From assembly GCA_031274385.1 (NCBI GenBank), contig JAISQH010000656.1, positions 1 through 7,971 of the forward strand: a stretch of 7,971 nt of DNA. Direction: 5' to 3'. The position numbers and the translations under genes are program-made. Of this stretch, positions 1-6,467 are shown piece after piece. The notes beneath the pieces are model-generated. The model was not told where the DNA came from. It saw only the letters and a program-made list of their open reading frames with translations, and did not search any database. This DNA comes from Planctomycetaceae bacterium (GTDB lineage Bacteria > Planctomycetota > Planctomycetia > Pirellulales > Thermoguttaceae). Position 1 is the stretch's first letter. The number at the start of each line of letters is the position of its first letter.

Positions 1-1
1 C

Positions 2-1363
2 GGCATGAGTAATATTGCTTCATTGCTCGCCGGCACTCCGGGAAGCGAAGATACCGGCATTATTGGTTTGATCTACAACAACGCCCTTTCCGGCGGTGAG
101 AAAAAATCAATGATCAGCGATATCCTGGACACCATTGACAGTGTGGCACGTTCGACAACCTACAACGGACGCCAAATCATCAACGGTGCCCTTGCTTACA
201 ACACTTCCGGCGTGAATACGTCGCAACTCAAAGGTCTCCGAATTAACAAAGCCGATGTCGCTGCCGGAGGAACAAATGTTGATATTGTCCTTCAGCAAAA
301 AGCCGATAACGCAAGATTGGCATTGAATTATGAAGATTTTACTAATGACAATTCTGATGCTCTAACTACCGAGACCATTGAAGCGGGAACTACAATCACT
401 ATCGGTCTTCAAAACCAATCGAAAGTGACTTACACATTTGAAGAAGATACGGAAATCGTTTCGACTACTGGAACCCCAACTGATGGTGTGACAGAACTAC
501 TTGCATCTGAGTTTCTCACATCACTTAATAATCTACTTCGAGGTTCTGGTGTAACTGCAAAATTTGACGACGATGGTACTTCGCCCGGAGCAATCATTTT
601 TGAGTCAAATGCTGTTGGAAGTGACCAAGTTCTTGAAGTGACAACCGGTGGTAAAACAGCTGAATATCTTGCCAAAGCTATTGTAACGGCAGAGATTAAT
701 GATACTAATGATGGATATGAAGTCGGTACGGTAGAGGATGATCAAGCTTCCGAAATAAAGGGTTCGGACGCGGTAGTTACTGTCAACAATCAGAAAGTTA
801 CCGCAAAAGGACTAAATCTTTCGTATGCGGAATCTGGTTTGTCGTTCACTACATTGCTTTCTGAAACGTTTGCGAAAAATGACGGAGTGGAAATTGATCC
901 AGACGATCCTCCTACATCGAGTTTTACCATAACGGGAGGTGGTGCGATGTTCCAGCTTGGTAAAGATGTTGTTTCGGATTTGCAATTACGGGTTGGCATT
1001 TCCAGTGTTGGAACCGGTTATCTTGGCGGTTCCAACGGGACGCTTGCGGAACTTCGCAATATCGATTTCGATTCCGACGCCGGTTTGAAACAAGCGTACA
1101 GTATTGTCAACGACGCCATCAACAGTTTGGCAAAATCCCGAACACAAATCGGGGCATCACAAAATTTGTTGACCGCGAACACCAACAACCTCGATCAACT
1201 CTTGACAACCGTCACCGAAGCAGAGGGAAAAATTTCAAACACAGACACCGCGTTGGAATCGTCCCGATTAGCACGAAACGAATTACTCGCTCAAATGGCA
1301 ATGAGTTCGATTCTTTATTCGCGAGAGTTTGCCGCTTTCTCGGTTGGGTCGCTTTTCGGATAA
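2..1363 (+). CDS. fliC: Flagellin, 5'-truncated by window edge
   Basis: This is the structural subunit of the flagellar filament, exported through the flagellar type III apparatus and polymerised outside the cell. The reading frame is open from the left edge, so the Met at base 5 is probably internal and the N-terminal D0 helix is missing. Residues are counted from that Met. Residues 51-64 (TTYNGRQIINGAL...) match the end of the conserved flagellin N-terminal region. About residues 75-345 form the variable middle, rich in Thr, Asp and Gly, including a flagellin_IN-like stretch and the GGGAMFQLG motif (about 312-320) that I associate with planctomycete flagellins. Residues 349-452 are the conserved C-terminal helical region (QIGASQNLL, NNLDQLLTTVTEAEGKISNTD, SSRLARNELLAQ). 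The tail ends in FSVGSLFG where many family members end near NVLSLLG. The centre (about 300-900) looks more AT-rich than the ends, as is common for surface-exposed domains. An inverted repeat follows the stop by 7 bp. Confidence 0.9.
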   Translation, partial: GMSNIASLLAGTPGSEDTGIIGLIYNNALSGGEKKSMISDILDTIDSVARSTTYNGRQIINGALAYNTSGVNTSQLKGLRINKADVAAGGTNVDIVLQQKADNARLALNYEDFTNDNSDALTTETIEAGTTITIGLQNQSKVTYTFEEDTEIVSTTGTPTDGVTELLASEFLTSLNNLLRGSGVTAKFDDDGTSPGAIIFESNAVGSDQVLEVTTGGKTAEYLAKAIVTAEINDTNDGYEVGTVEDDQASEIKGSDAVVTVNNQKVTAKGLNLSYAESGLSFTTLLSETFAKNDGVEIDPDDPPTSSFTITGGGAMFQLGKDVVSDLQLRVGISSVGTGYLGGSNGTLAELRNIDFDSDAGLKQAYSIVNDAINSLAKSRTQIGASQNLLTANTNNLDQLLTTVTEAEGKISNTDTALESSRLARNELLAQMAMSSILYSREFAAFSVGSLFG

Positions 1364-1369
1364 GAATAA

Positions 1370-1483
1370 AGACTTGTTCTATTACTGTTGTTACTGTCAA
1401 CAAATTTTACAGATTATACAGATTAGTTTTTTATTGAAATCTGTAAAATTTGTTGACAATAACAACAATAATGGAACAAGTCT
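1370..1483 (+). repeat. Inverted-repeat family copy A, extended palindrome
   Basis: This is one of four copies in the window. Arms of about 43 nt (1371-1413 and 1440-1482) pair with three mismatches around a T-rich loop (GTTTTTTATT). The inner arms carry 9-nt units of the ACAGATTxx / AATCTGTxx type. Unlike copies B-D, this copy has the long outer flank (GACTTGTTC... and ...GGAACAAGTC) on both sides, so the whole element is palindromic. It begins 7 bp after the flagellin stop and ends 15 bp before the convergent 211-residue gene's stop. It could therefore act as a bidirectional terminator or processing structure, but no U-run follows the stem. I assign + orientation from the loop sequence. Confidence 0.85.
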
Positions 1484-1498
1484 AATTTGTTGATTTAA

Positions 1499-2134
1499 TC
1501 AACTGTAATGAACGCAAAACATATTCAGCAATGTTGAAAGCGAACTACTGTTGCCTTCCTGAAAGAGCCGGCTCACTTGACAATCGACAACGGGACCTTT
1601 TTCCGGGTTCACGAGGACAGTGTAGAGTTGACTGCGTAATTTTCGGAGGGGTTCGAGGCTGGGGCGTTTGAGATCGGCTTGGTTTTCGACAATTAGAATG
1701 AGTTGGCGTTTTCGGCGTTCGTTAATCATATTAACGGTGGAGATGGATTGATTGCGTTTTTCTGTGAAGAAGGAATCGACTTGGAATTTTGCTTTCTGTG
1801 CGTCGACTTGATCGTTTCCCAAGCCGTAAATGATCGCGCGGTCACTGAACGGAACCGTTGTTAGTTCCTTGAAGGACGTGACGAAGCAGGAAAAGCCCTT
1901 ATCGACAATGACCACTTCCACATCGAAAAGAACCGCCCCTTCCGCAACATGGAGATCGGCATTGGTTCCTTTCCGGTGATCGACATATTTAATTGTATTG
2001 CGAATATCCTTAAACCGGTCTGTTCGGACACCGGTTTTTCCCATAATATCAAAAAAGTCCTCTGTAAAAACAAAGGTGAATTTCCGATTGATTCGGGTGA
2101 TACGTTTGACAAAATCTTCAATATTGGCAGCCAT
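1499..2134 (-). CDS. Hypothetical protein, 211 aa
   Basis: I do not recognise this family. The frame is open for 211 codons and converges on flagellin. The protein looks soluble: I see no signal peptide and no membrane segment. It starts MAANIEDFVKRITRINRKF, has alternating hydrophobic strands (AVLFDVEVVIVDKGFSCFV around 67-86, and LILIVEN around 145-151) and a basic stretch, NERRKRQ, at about 138-144. Charge and hydrophobicity patterns suggest a mixed alpha/beta fold, but that is inference. The region before ATG 2134 has no Shine-Dalgarno-like purine run, as with most genes here. The overlapping frames 1861-2121 (-) and 1949-2296 (+) are less protein-like, and the latter runs through a repeat. 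A distant M16 gene lies upstream on the same strand, separated by a 223-bp gap, so an operon is unlikely. Confidence 0.65.
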   Translation of the reverse strand: MAANIEDFVKRITRINRKFTFVFTEDFFDIMGKTGVRTDRFKDIRNTIKYVDHRKGTNADLHVAEGAVLFDVEVVIVDKGFSCFVTSFKELTTVPFSDRAIIYGLGNDQVDAQKAKFQVDSFFTEKRNQSISTVNMINERRKRQLILIVENQADLKRPSLEPLRKLRSQLYTVLVNPEKGPVVDCQVSRLFQEGNSSSLSTLLNMFCVHYS

Positions 2135-2198
2135 TGTATCGGAATTGTTTGTGAATTAGCCTTGTTCCAAAACTTGAAAAAGCATGTAAAGGGATTTT

Positions 2199-2281
2199 CG
2201 TTTTGTCAACAGATGATACGGATTGAACAGATTTTCATAAAAAACGAATCTGTAAAATCTGTTGATAATAACAACAACGAG
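2199..2281 (-). repeat. Inverted-repeat family copy B
   Basis: On the minus strand this copy reads: outer flank (GTTGTTGTTATTATCAAC), two 9-nt units, the loop GTTTTTTATGAAAA, three 9-nt units, then GTTGACAAAACG. The arms therefore differ in unit number (two versus three), leaving one unit unpaired. The outer flank is shorter than in copies A and D and lacks GGAACAAGTC. It occupies much of the 223-bp gap between the M16 stop and the 211-residue gene, starting about 77 bp after the M16 stop in the same orientation. The rest of the gap (2282-2357) shows nothing I can name. Confidence 0.8.
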
Positions 2282-2357
2282 AGTTACCGAGTATAATCGA
2301 AAAACTTCCTGCCAACAAGATGTTTAAGACATGATTAGTGGTGAATTGATCTTATTT

Positions 2358-3605
2358 TTAGGACAAGTCGAAATGTTCCAGCGGTCCGGCGGTCACGAAT
2401 AAAGGGTCATCGAGCGGATATTTTTTCAGGGCGGCATTGACATCATCCAGAGTGATTTGTCGAATATCTTCAAGTTCTTGCCGGATTGTTCTGTATTGAC
2501 GGAGTCCGATCCAATCGTTTCCGATAGAAAACAAACGTCCGGCAGGTCGTTCGTTGGCAAGAACCAGTCGGGACAACATTTTGCTTTTGGAGCGGTCAAG
2601 TTCTTCTTGGGTTAAGTTATTTTTCATTGTTTCGGCGTAGATTTTCCGGGTTCGGTCTAAAACTTCTTCGGCAAATTCGGGTTCGCTGGAAAGACCGGTG
2701 ATGTAATAACCGTTATCGAGGAATTCGTTGGTTCCCAGTTCTGCGGAATCGGCGGTGCCGGAGTCAACCAGTTCCCAGTAAAGCCTGCTTCCGACATCAT
2801 CGCCGATCATATTGGCAACCATTTCGGCGGTCAACCGATCTTCATCTCTGGCACTGGGGGCATCGGAGAGGAGTAAGGTATATTGTTGTGCGGCGGACTC
2901 TTTGAAAAAGCGATGAAACCCGCGATGTCCTCTAACCCGTTGAAAGTCCGGCACATTTTTTCTTGGCAAATCTTGTTGTTTCCAATTTCCGCAGACTTGT
3001 TTTGCTTTTCGGACGAACTGATTGAAATCGAGGCGACCTGTTCCGATTAACACGATGTTTTCCGGTTGGTATTGTTCTTCGAGGTAACAGTGTAATTGGT
3101 CAGCGGTCAGACCGGAAACGCTTTCGATCGTTCCGAGAACGCTGTTCGCGAGCGGATGACCGGCGAAAAACAGTTCTCGGCTTTTATCATCGGCACCGAA
3201 TGGGGGTTGATCGTCATACATTCGGATTTCTTCCAAAATAACTTGTTTTTCCATTTCAAAGTCATCCTGCCGTAACGCCGGACGAAGGAGACCGCTGAGA
3301 AGTTCAACTGCTTCATCCAGTAATTCGGGGAGGAGTGAGGCGAAGAAAACGGTTTGTTCTTCGGTTGTGAAGGCGTTTGCGTCGGCTCCGATTTCGTCAA
3401 ACTGACGATTAAGTTCTTCGGCGGAACGGTTTTCGGTGCCTTTGAAGGCGAGATGTTCAAGAAAATGGCTTACTCCGGCAATCTCCGGTGTTTCATTTCG
3501 GGAGCCGGTGTTCACAAAGAATCCAAACGAAGTCGAATACGCCGCCGGATTGACTTCCGCAATCACCTCAAGACCGTTATCGAGTTGTGCCTTCTGAAAT
3601 TGCAT
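2358..3605 (-). CDS. M16B family zinc metallopeptidase
   Basis: This is a 415-residue peptidase of the pitrilysin/insulinase group (M16B, processing-peptidase-like), which cleaves peptides in a two-domain clamshell. The inverted zinc motif HFLEH is at residues 47-51 (zinc ligands His47 and His51, catalytic Glu50). The third ligand is expected at Glu125 or Glu126 in VILEEI. Other family signatures are TGSRNE (33-38), the NAFTTEEQT loop (about 78-86) and LVLANERPAGRL in the C-terminal domain. The length fits the single-chain bacterial subfamily. No signal peptide is visible, so a cytoplasmic location is likely. I chose the ATG at 3605 (MQFQKAQLDNGLEVI) because homology begins there; the frame extends to 3740 only through repeat-derived sequence rich in Pro and Lys. 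No Shine-Dalgarno site precedes it. M16B proteins often work in pairs with a partner lacking the zinc motif; none is present here. Confidence 0.92.
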   Translation of the reverse strand: MQFQKAQLDNGLEVIAEVNPAAYSTSFGFFVNTGSRNETPEIAGVSHFLEHLAFKGTENRSAEELNRQFDEIGADANAFTTEEQTVFFASLLPELLDEAVELLSGLLRPALRQDDFEMEKQVILEEIRMYDDQPPFGADDKSRELFFAGHPLANSVLGTIESVSGLTADQLHCYLEEQYQPENIVLIGTGRLDFNQFVRKAKQVCGNWKQQDLPRKNVPDFQRVRGHRGFHRFFKESAAQQYTLLLSDAPSARDEDRLTAEMVANMIGDDVGSRLYWELVDSGTADSAELGTNEFLDNGYYITGLSSEPEFAEEVLDRTRKIYAETMKNNLTQEELDRSKSKMLSRLVLANERPAGRLFSIGNDWIGLRQYRTIRQELEDIRQITLDDVNAALKKYPLDDPLFVTAGPLEHFDLS

Positions 3606-3611
3606 TAAGAA

Positions 3612-3660
3612 TTGGTGATTTGGGGTGTGTGGTTTGGGTTTTGGGGGTTGTGATTTGGGT
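3612..3660. repeat. G/T-rich (C/A-rich on -) dispersed tract
   Basis: This low-complexity leader sits just upstream of the M16 start. On the minus strand it is built of CCCAAA- and CCCCAAATC-like words. Bases 3617-3638 are an exact 22-nt inverted copy of 7685-7706, in another low-complexity C-rich tract. The plus strand holds four G-runs of three or more (3621-3624, 3636-3638, 3643-3647, 3657-3659), but the loops are long, so quadruplex formation here is only possible. Confidence 0.6.
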
Positions 3661-3674
3661 TTATTAATTCTTTC

Positions 3675-3774
3675 TGACTCCAACGGAGTCACCCTAAAAT
3701 AGCCGGTGGTTTGCGGTACTCCGCAAACCGCCGGAACCAAAGATTAATTACAATAAAACCCTGAAAGGGTTTCC
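3675..3774 (+). repeat. Three-hairpin repeat element, left copy
   Basis: This 100-bp element contains three hairpins. Hairpin 1 is 3676-3690 (GACTCC, loop AAC, GGAGTC). After a spacer ending AAAATAG comes hairpin 2 (3703-3716 pairing with 3721-3734, 14 bp with one T-G pair, loop TACT, outer stem CCGG/CCGG). Hairpin 3 is 3756-3772 (AAACCC, loop TGAAA, GGGTTT). The minus-strand copy at 3801-3901 has the same order, loops and spacers but a different middle stem. No transposase or protein-coding signal is present. The pair resembles the inverted REP/BIME arrangement known from other bacteria, which is an analogy only. Confidence 0.85.
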
Positions 3775-3800
3775 TAATCAAAACCTCACAACAGATGAAT

Positions 3801-3901
3801 GGAAAACCCTTTCAGGGTCATTTTATTATTTCTCCTCGATTCCGGGAGTTCGATGAGTACATCGAACTCCCGGCTATTTTGGAATGACTCCGTTGGAGTC
3901 A
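3801..3901 (-). repeat. Three-hairpin repeat element, right inverted copy
   Basis: Read on the minus strand, this 101-bp element repeats the left copy: hairpin 1 at 3886-3900, the AAAATAGCCGG spacer, hairpin 2 as a perfect 14-bp stem (3842-3855 pairing with 3860-3873, loop TACT on the minus strand) and hairpin 3 around 3804-3818. It faces the left copy across a 26-bp spacer (3775-3800). Compared with the left copy, five of the ten variable stem pairs of hairpin 2 differ, and each change is matched on the opposite arm. Confidence 0.85.
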
Positions 3902-3948
3902 GTTGGAAAATTCCGTCTTTTTCATCCGATTCCCCGTCTTTTTTATTT

Positions 3949-3963
3949 AACTCCAACGGAATC
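3949..3963. repeat. Degenerate copy of hairpin 1
   Basis: The sequence AACTCCAACGGAATC differs from the hairpin 1 core GACTCCAACGGAGTC at two positions. These two changes break one stem pair (first G to A opposite C) and another inner pair (G to A). No hairpin 2 or 3 follows, so it looks like a decayed or solo fragment of the three-hairpin element. Confidence 0.55.
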
Positions 3964-3971
3964 AAAAAAAA

Positions 3972-4027
3972 CAATTTTCAATTGTCCATTATCCATTGTC
4001 AATTTTCCATTATCCATTTTCAATTCT
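3972..4027. repeat. Heptanucleotide array, 8 units
   Basis: Eight contiguous 7-bp units of form C(C/A)ATTNT, in exact phase: CAATTTT, CAATTGT, CCATTAT, CCATTGT, CAATTTT, CCATTAT, CCATTTT, CAATTCT. The last two units overlap the 3' end of rpiB and supply its TGA stop and final codons. The arrangement resembles the short tandemly repeated repetitive (STRR) heptamers described in cyanobacteria; relationship to those is not shown. Confidence 0.85.
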
Positions 4028-4493
4028 CCCTGCTCATTCCGAGTAATTTTTCGATTTTTTCGATTTTATGCAGACGTTTTTGGTGTCTTCCTCCGTCGAA
4101 TGGGGCGTTGAGCCAGATTTCGATAATTCGATGAATGGTTTCTTGGTCGAGCATATCGGCGGAAAGACAGAGGACATTGAGGTCATTGTGGCGTCGGCTC
4201 AATTCGGCGGCGAGTTCGTCGATAATCGGGGCGGCGCGAATCCCTGAAAATTTGTTGGCGGTAATACACATTCCGATGCCCGTACCGCAAATCAGGATAC
4301 CCCTATCCACTTCGCGGTAACTCACTCGTTGCGCAACCTCCACCGCAACATCAGGATAATCAACCGGCAATTTCTCCTCCAATGCCGGACCGAATTCCAA
4401 AACATCATGCCCTAATTGGCGAAGAAAATCCGCAGTCTTCATGCGAACCGCAATGCCGTGATGGTCACTTCCAAGCGCTATTTTAAAAACCAT
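4020..4493 (-). CDS. rpiB: Ribose-5-phosphate isomerase B
   Basis: This enzyme interconverts ribose 5-phosphate and ribulose 5-phosphate in the pentose phosphate pathway, in the cytoplasm. The 157-residue length is typical of the RpiB/LacA/LacB family. Visible motifs are GSDHHG (8-13, substrate-binding Asp and His), DYPD (45-48), CGTGIG (69-74, with Cys69 as the expected catalytic base), NKFSGIRAA (80-88), RRHNDLNVL (100-108, with the expected acid His102) and GGRHQKR (134-140, phosphate-binding arginines). I chose the ATG at 4493 (MVFKIALGSDHHG); the in-frame extension to 4607 is translated heptamer repeat. No Shine-Dalgarno site is seen, because a heptamer array runs to within 4 bp of the start. 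The stop and last codons lie in another heptamer array. LacA/LacB-type specificity (galactose 6-phosphate) cannot be fully excluded, but RpiB is the likely assignment. Confidence 0.93.
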   Translation of the reverse strand: MVFKIALGSDHHGIAVRMKTADFLRQLGHDVLEFGPALEEKLPVDYPDVAVEVAQRVSYREVDRGILICGTGIGMCITANKFSGIRAAPIIDELAAELSRRHNDLNVLCLSADMLDQETIHRIIEIWLNAPFDGGRHQKRLHKIEKIEKLLGMSREN

Positions 4494-4497
4494 GATT

Positions 4498-4602
4498 AAT
4501 AGTTGATAGTGGATAGTTAATAGTGGAGAGTGGGGGAGTGAATTGTGGGGAACGAATTGTGGAAAAAAGTGAGTCAACAGTAAGGAGTCAATAGTAAATA
4601 AG
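4498..4602. repeat. Heptanucleotide array, 15 in-phase units
   Basis: The sequence can be cut into 15 seven-base units without a phase slip. It starts AATAGTT, GATAGTG, GATAGTT, AATAGTG, GAGAGTG, GGGGAGT, then GAATTGT, GGGGAAC, GAATTGT, and later units such as CAACAGT, AAGGAGT and CAATAGT. Early units are nearly identical; later ones are diverged and clearest as 14-bp pairs (4540-4548 repeated at 4554-4562). It fills the gap upstream of rpiB almost to its start codon. Confidence 0.7.
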
Positions 4603-4623
4603 GACAATTAAACCGCTTGCGCT

Positions 4624-4651
4624 CACTCTCCACTCTCCACTATCCACTCTC
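4624..4651. repeat. Heptanucleotide array, inverted, 4 units
   Basis: Four units, CACTCTC, CACTCTC, CACTATC and CACTCTC, are the reverse complement of the GATAGTG/GAGAGTG units at 4505-4532. The two arrays face each other and could pair as a stem. The last unit overlaps the TGA stop (4650-4652) of the hexomutase gene. Confidence 0.8.
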
Positions 4652-6179
4652 AACTAAGGTAAGGGTATGTTTCGTTTTGGTTTCTTCTTCTCCAGGTATC
4701 GATGATTGCCATTGTTCGATAGAGGAGTGAGGCGGCGCGTTCTTTTGTATCGGCTTCGGTGTAGCAACGCAATTCCGGGGCGTTGCCGGAGGGTCGGATG
4801 TGAACAATGTCCTGATCGACGAAGGTCATACGAATTCCGTCGGTGTGATCAATTGTTTGTAATTCACCGAAAGTGGCGAAGACGAGTTGGATCATTTCAT
4901 CGCTTCCGGTGGCGAGTTCTTCCATTTTATGTTTTGAGAGTTCTTGTGGAAAGTTTGGGAGCCGGTCACTCATGACGATGCGTCGGGGCAGGTAACGGAT
5001 CATTTCGGAAAGCGGAACGCCAACCTCTTTGGCATGACGCAATGTTGCGATGTGAACAATGGACGGGTCACGGGTTGGCAACGGGGAAAGGGGGCGTTTT
5101 GATTCTTCTTCATCGAGAAGAATGGAAGTTGCGGTCAAAAATCCGCCGTTGGCTTCGTAACCTACAACCCGTTGATCCCCTTGTGACACGGCATGTTGCA
5201 TTGCTTCGATGACGTAGGGGGAACCGATTTTGGTTCGGATGATTTTTTTGAACCAGCCGGAGCGTTCCAACGCGGTACTGGAACTAACCGGCGTGACCAC
5301 GCAGTCAGCCAAGAGAAAACGCGAGGTGAGGATTCCCGTAATATCGCCGCGTATCCATTCGCCGTGTTCATCGAACAACAACGGGCGGTCGCCATCGCCA
5401 TCGGTTGCGAGAATCGCGTCGAATGGCGGGGGATCCCCAGCCGCCCATTTTCCGGCAAGAAACAAATCTTCGTCACGAACCGCTTCGGTATCGACTGCGA
5501 TAAAGGATTCGCTGCGTCCTAACCGAGTGACGGCGGCACCCAATTCGGTGTAAAGTTCATACAACAGGTCTCGTCCGACGGCGGAATGTTCATAAAGCCC
5601 GATTCGGAAACCTGATAAGAAACCGGACGGAAACGCCTGAATGTACCGATCAATATAACGCCTCTTGGCTTCGCCGTGATCGGTTTCCGCTGTGAAATTT
5701 TCTTGATCGGCGTTTAACATTCCGTTTTGGTCGAACAATTGATCCGGCACAATAACGATTTGCTTTCTGATTTCGGATTCGTCCTTTTTGAGAATTTCAC
5801 CGTTTGGGAGATGAAATTTGATTCCGTTCCGATCTTCGGGTATATGACTTCCGGTCACCATGATGGCGGGGATTTTTTCCGACAACCCGTATAGTGCCAC
5901 AGTTGGAGTGGGGACGGTTTGGCAATCAATCGGTTTGGCACCGAAATACCGGATGGCTTCCCTAACCACGCGGGCGATTCGCGGTGAACTGCTGCGGAGG
6001 TCGTAAGCGGTTGCAACCCGATCGATCTGATTCGTTGAACAAGTTGCGGCATATTGAAGAAAACCGATGGTGTAAGCAAAGCAAACAAAATCAGTCATAT
6101 CAACAGCCAACCCCCGCGCCCCGCTGGTTCCAAACTTAACGCCGCTGCGATTCATCAACTGATCAATGGATACGTTCAT
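4650..6179 (-). CDS. Phosphomannomutase/phosphoglucomutase-like enzyme
   Basis: This 509-residue member of the alpha-D-phosphohexomutase superfamily transfers phosphate between C1 and C6 of hexose phosphates, normally to supply sugar nucleotides for polysaccharides and glycoproteins. The four signature loops are present in order: the phosphoserine loop TGSHIPEDRNG (109-119, catalytic Ser111), the metal-binding loop DGDGDR (260-265), the sugar-binding loop GYEANGG (340-346) and the phosphate-binding loop RPSGNAPE (462-469). The N-terminal FGTSGARG (16-23) is also typical. The serine loop reads TGSHIP rather than the common TASHNP, and the sugar loop differs from the GEMSGH-type sequence, so substrate specificity (mannose, glucose or another sugar) is open. 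The ATG at 6179 keeps the conserved N-terminus complete. Its last codons and stop lie in heptamer-repeat sequence. It is upstream of rpiB on the same strand, 156 bp away. Confidence 0.9.
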   Translation of the reverse strand: MNVSIDQLMNRSGVKFGTSGARGLAVDMTDFVCFAYTIGFLQYAATCSTNQIDRVATAYDLRSSSPRIARVVREAIRYFGAKPIDCQTVPTPTVALYGLSEKIPAIMVTGSHIPEDRNGIKFHLPNGEILKKDESEIRKQIVIVPDQLFDQNGMLNADQENFTAETDHGEAKRRYIDRYIQAFPSGFLSGFRIGLYEHSAVGRDLLYELYTELGAAVTRLGRSESFIAVDTEAVRDEDLFLAGKWAAGDPPPFDAILATDGDGDRPLLFDEHGEWIRGDITGILTSRFLLADCVVTPVSSSTALERSGWFKKIIRTKIGSPYVIEAMQHAVSQGDQRVVGYEANGGFLTATSILLDEEESKRPLSPLPTRDPSIVHIATLRHAKEVGVPLSEMIRYLPRRIVMSDRLPNFPQELSKHKMEELATGSDEMIQLVFATFGELQTIDHTDGIRMTFVDQDIVHIRPSGNAPELRCYTEADTKERAASLLYRTMAIIDTWRRRNQNETYPYLS

Positions 6180-6212
6180 GGATTAGGTCAATAAAATGGG
6201 AGATTCGGGAGA

Positions 6213-6242
6213 ATTAAAAGAGTAAAAAGCAACTTTTTTCAA
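6213..6242 (-). promoter_or_regulatory. Candidate promoter for hexomutase gene
   Basis: On the minus strand, TTGAAA (6237-6242) and TTTAAT (6213-6218) are separated by 18 bp, each matching five of six sigma70 consensus bases. They lie about 34 bp before the ATG. A second, weaker option (TTGCGG, 16 bp, TAGAAT at 6273-6300) lies farther upstream. AT-rich sequence makes chance matches likely. Confidence 0.35.
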
Positions 6243-6328
6243 CGAATCCGGTGATAAAATCAATTATTCAATATTCTATCGCCACCAAAATATTCCGCAA
6301 GTCCTTTCTTTTTTGGTTATGATCAATA

Positions 6329-6426
6329 GTTTTGTCAACAGATGATACAGATTTAACAGATTTCAATAAAAAACGAATCTGTTTAATCTGTAAAATCTGT
6401 TGACAATAACAATAATAATGGAACAA
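6329..6426 (-). repeat. Inverted-repeat family copy C
   Basis: This copy has three 9-nt units in each arm (AACAGATxx left, AATCTGTxx right), a loop reading GTTTTTTATTG on the minus strand, and arms of about 29 nt with about three mismatches. The outer flank (ATTATTATTGTTATT on the minus strand) precedes the stem, and GACAAAAC follows it. It begins about 42 bp after the stop of the 219-residue gene and shares that gene's orientation. The remainder of the gap (6180-6328) carries only the promoter candidates. Confidence 0.85.
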
Positions 6427-6467
6427 ACCGCCGGAACGAAAAAATTTTTTGCGTGATACGGGTCAAT

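Noticed and set aside
1949..2296. Plus-strand 115-codon frame
   Set aside because: It is antisense to the 211-residue gene and its end is translated inverted-repeat copy B.
3606..3740. N-terminal extension of the M16 peptidase to 3740
   Set aside because: The extra 45 residues are translated repeat and low-complexity sequence; family similarity starts at the ATG at 3605.
3799..4134. Plus-strand frames between the M16 gene and rpiB
   Set aside because: They translate hairpin elements and heptamers and run antisense into rpiB; no start signal or family resemblance.
4494..4607. N-terminal extension of RpiB to 4607
   Set aside because: The extra 38 residues are translated heptamer repeat, and the family begins at MVFKIALGSDHHG.
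4498..4651. CRISPR array
   Set aside because: Units are 7 bp and contiguous, with no spacers and no cas genes.
5162..5553. Overlapping frames on both strands inside the hexomutase gene
   Set aside because: All conserved hexomutase motifs are in the 509-residue frame; the others are shadows with no recognisable features.
6439..6450. A6T6 tract after the 219-residue gene as a terminator
   Set aside because: It is a simple A/T palindrome without a GC stem, so there is no support for intrinsic termination.
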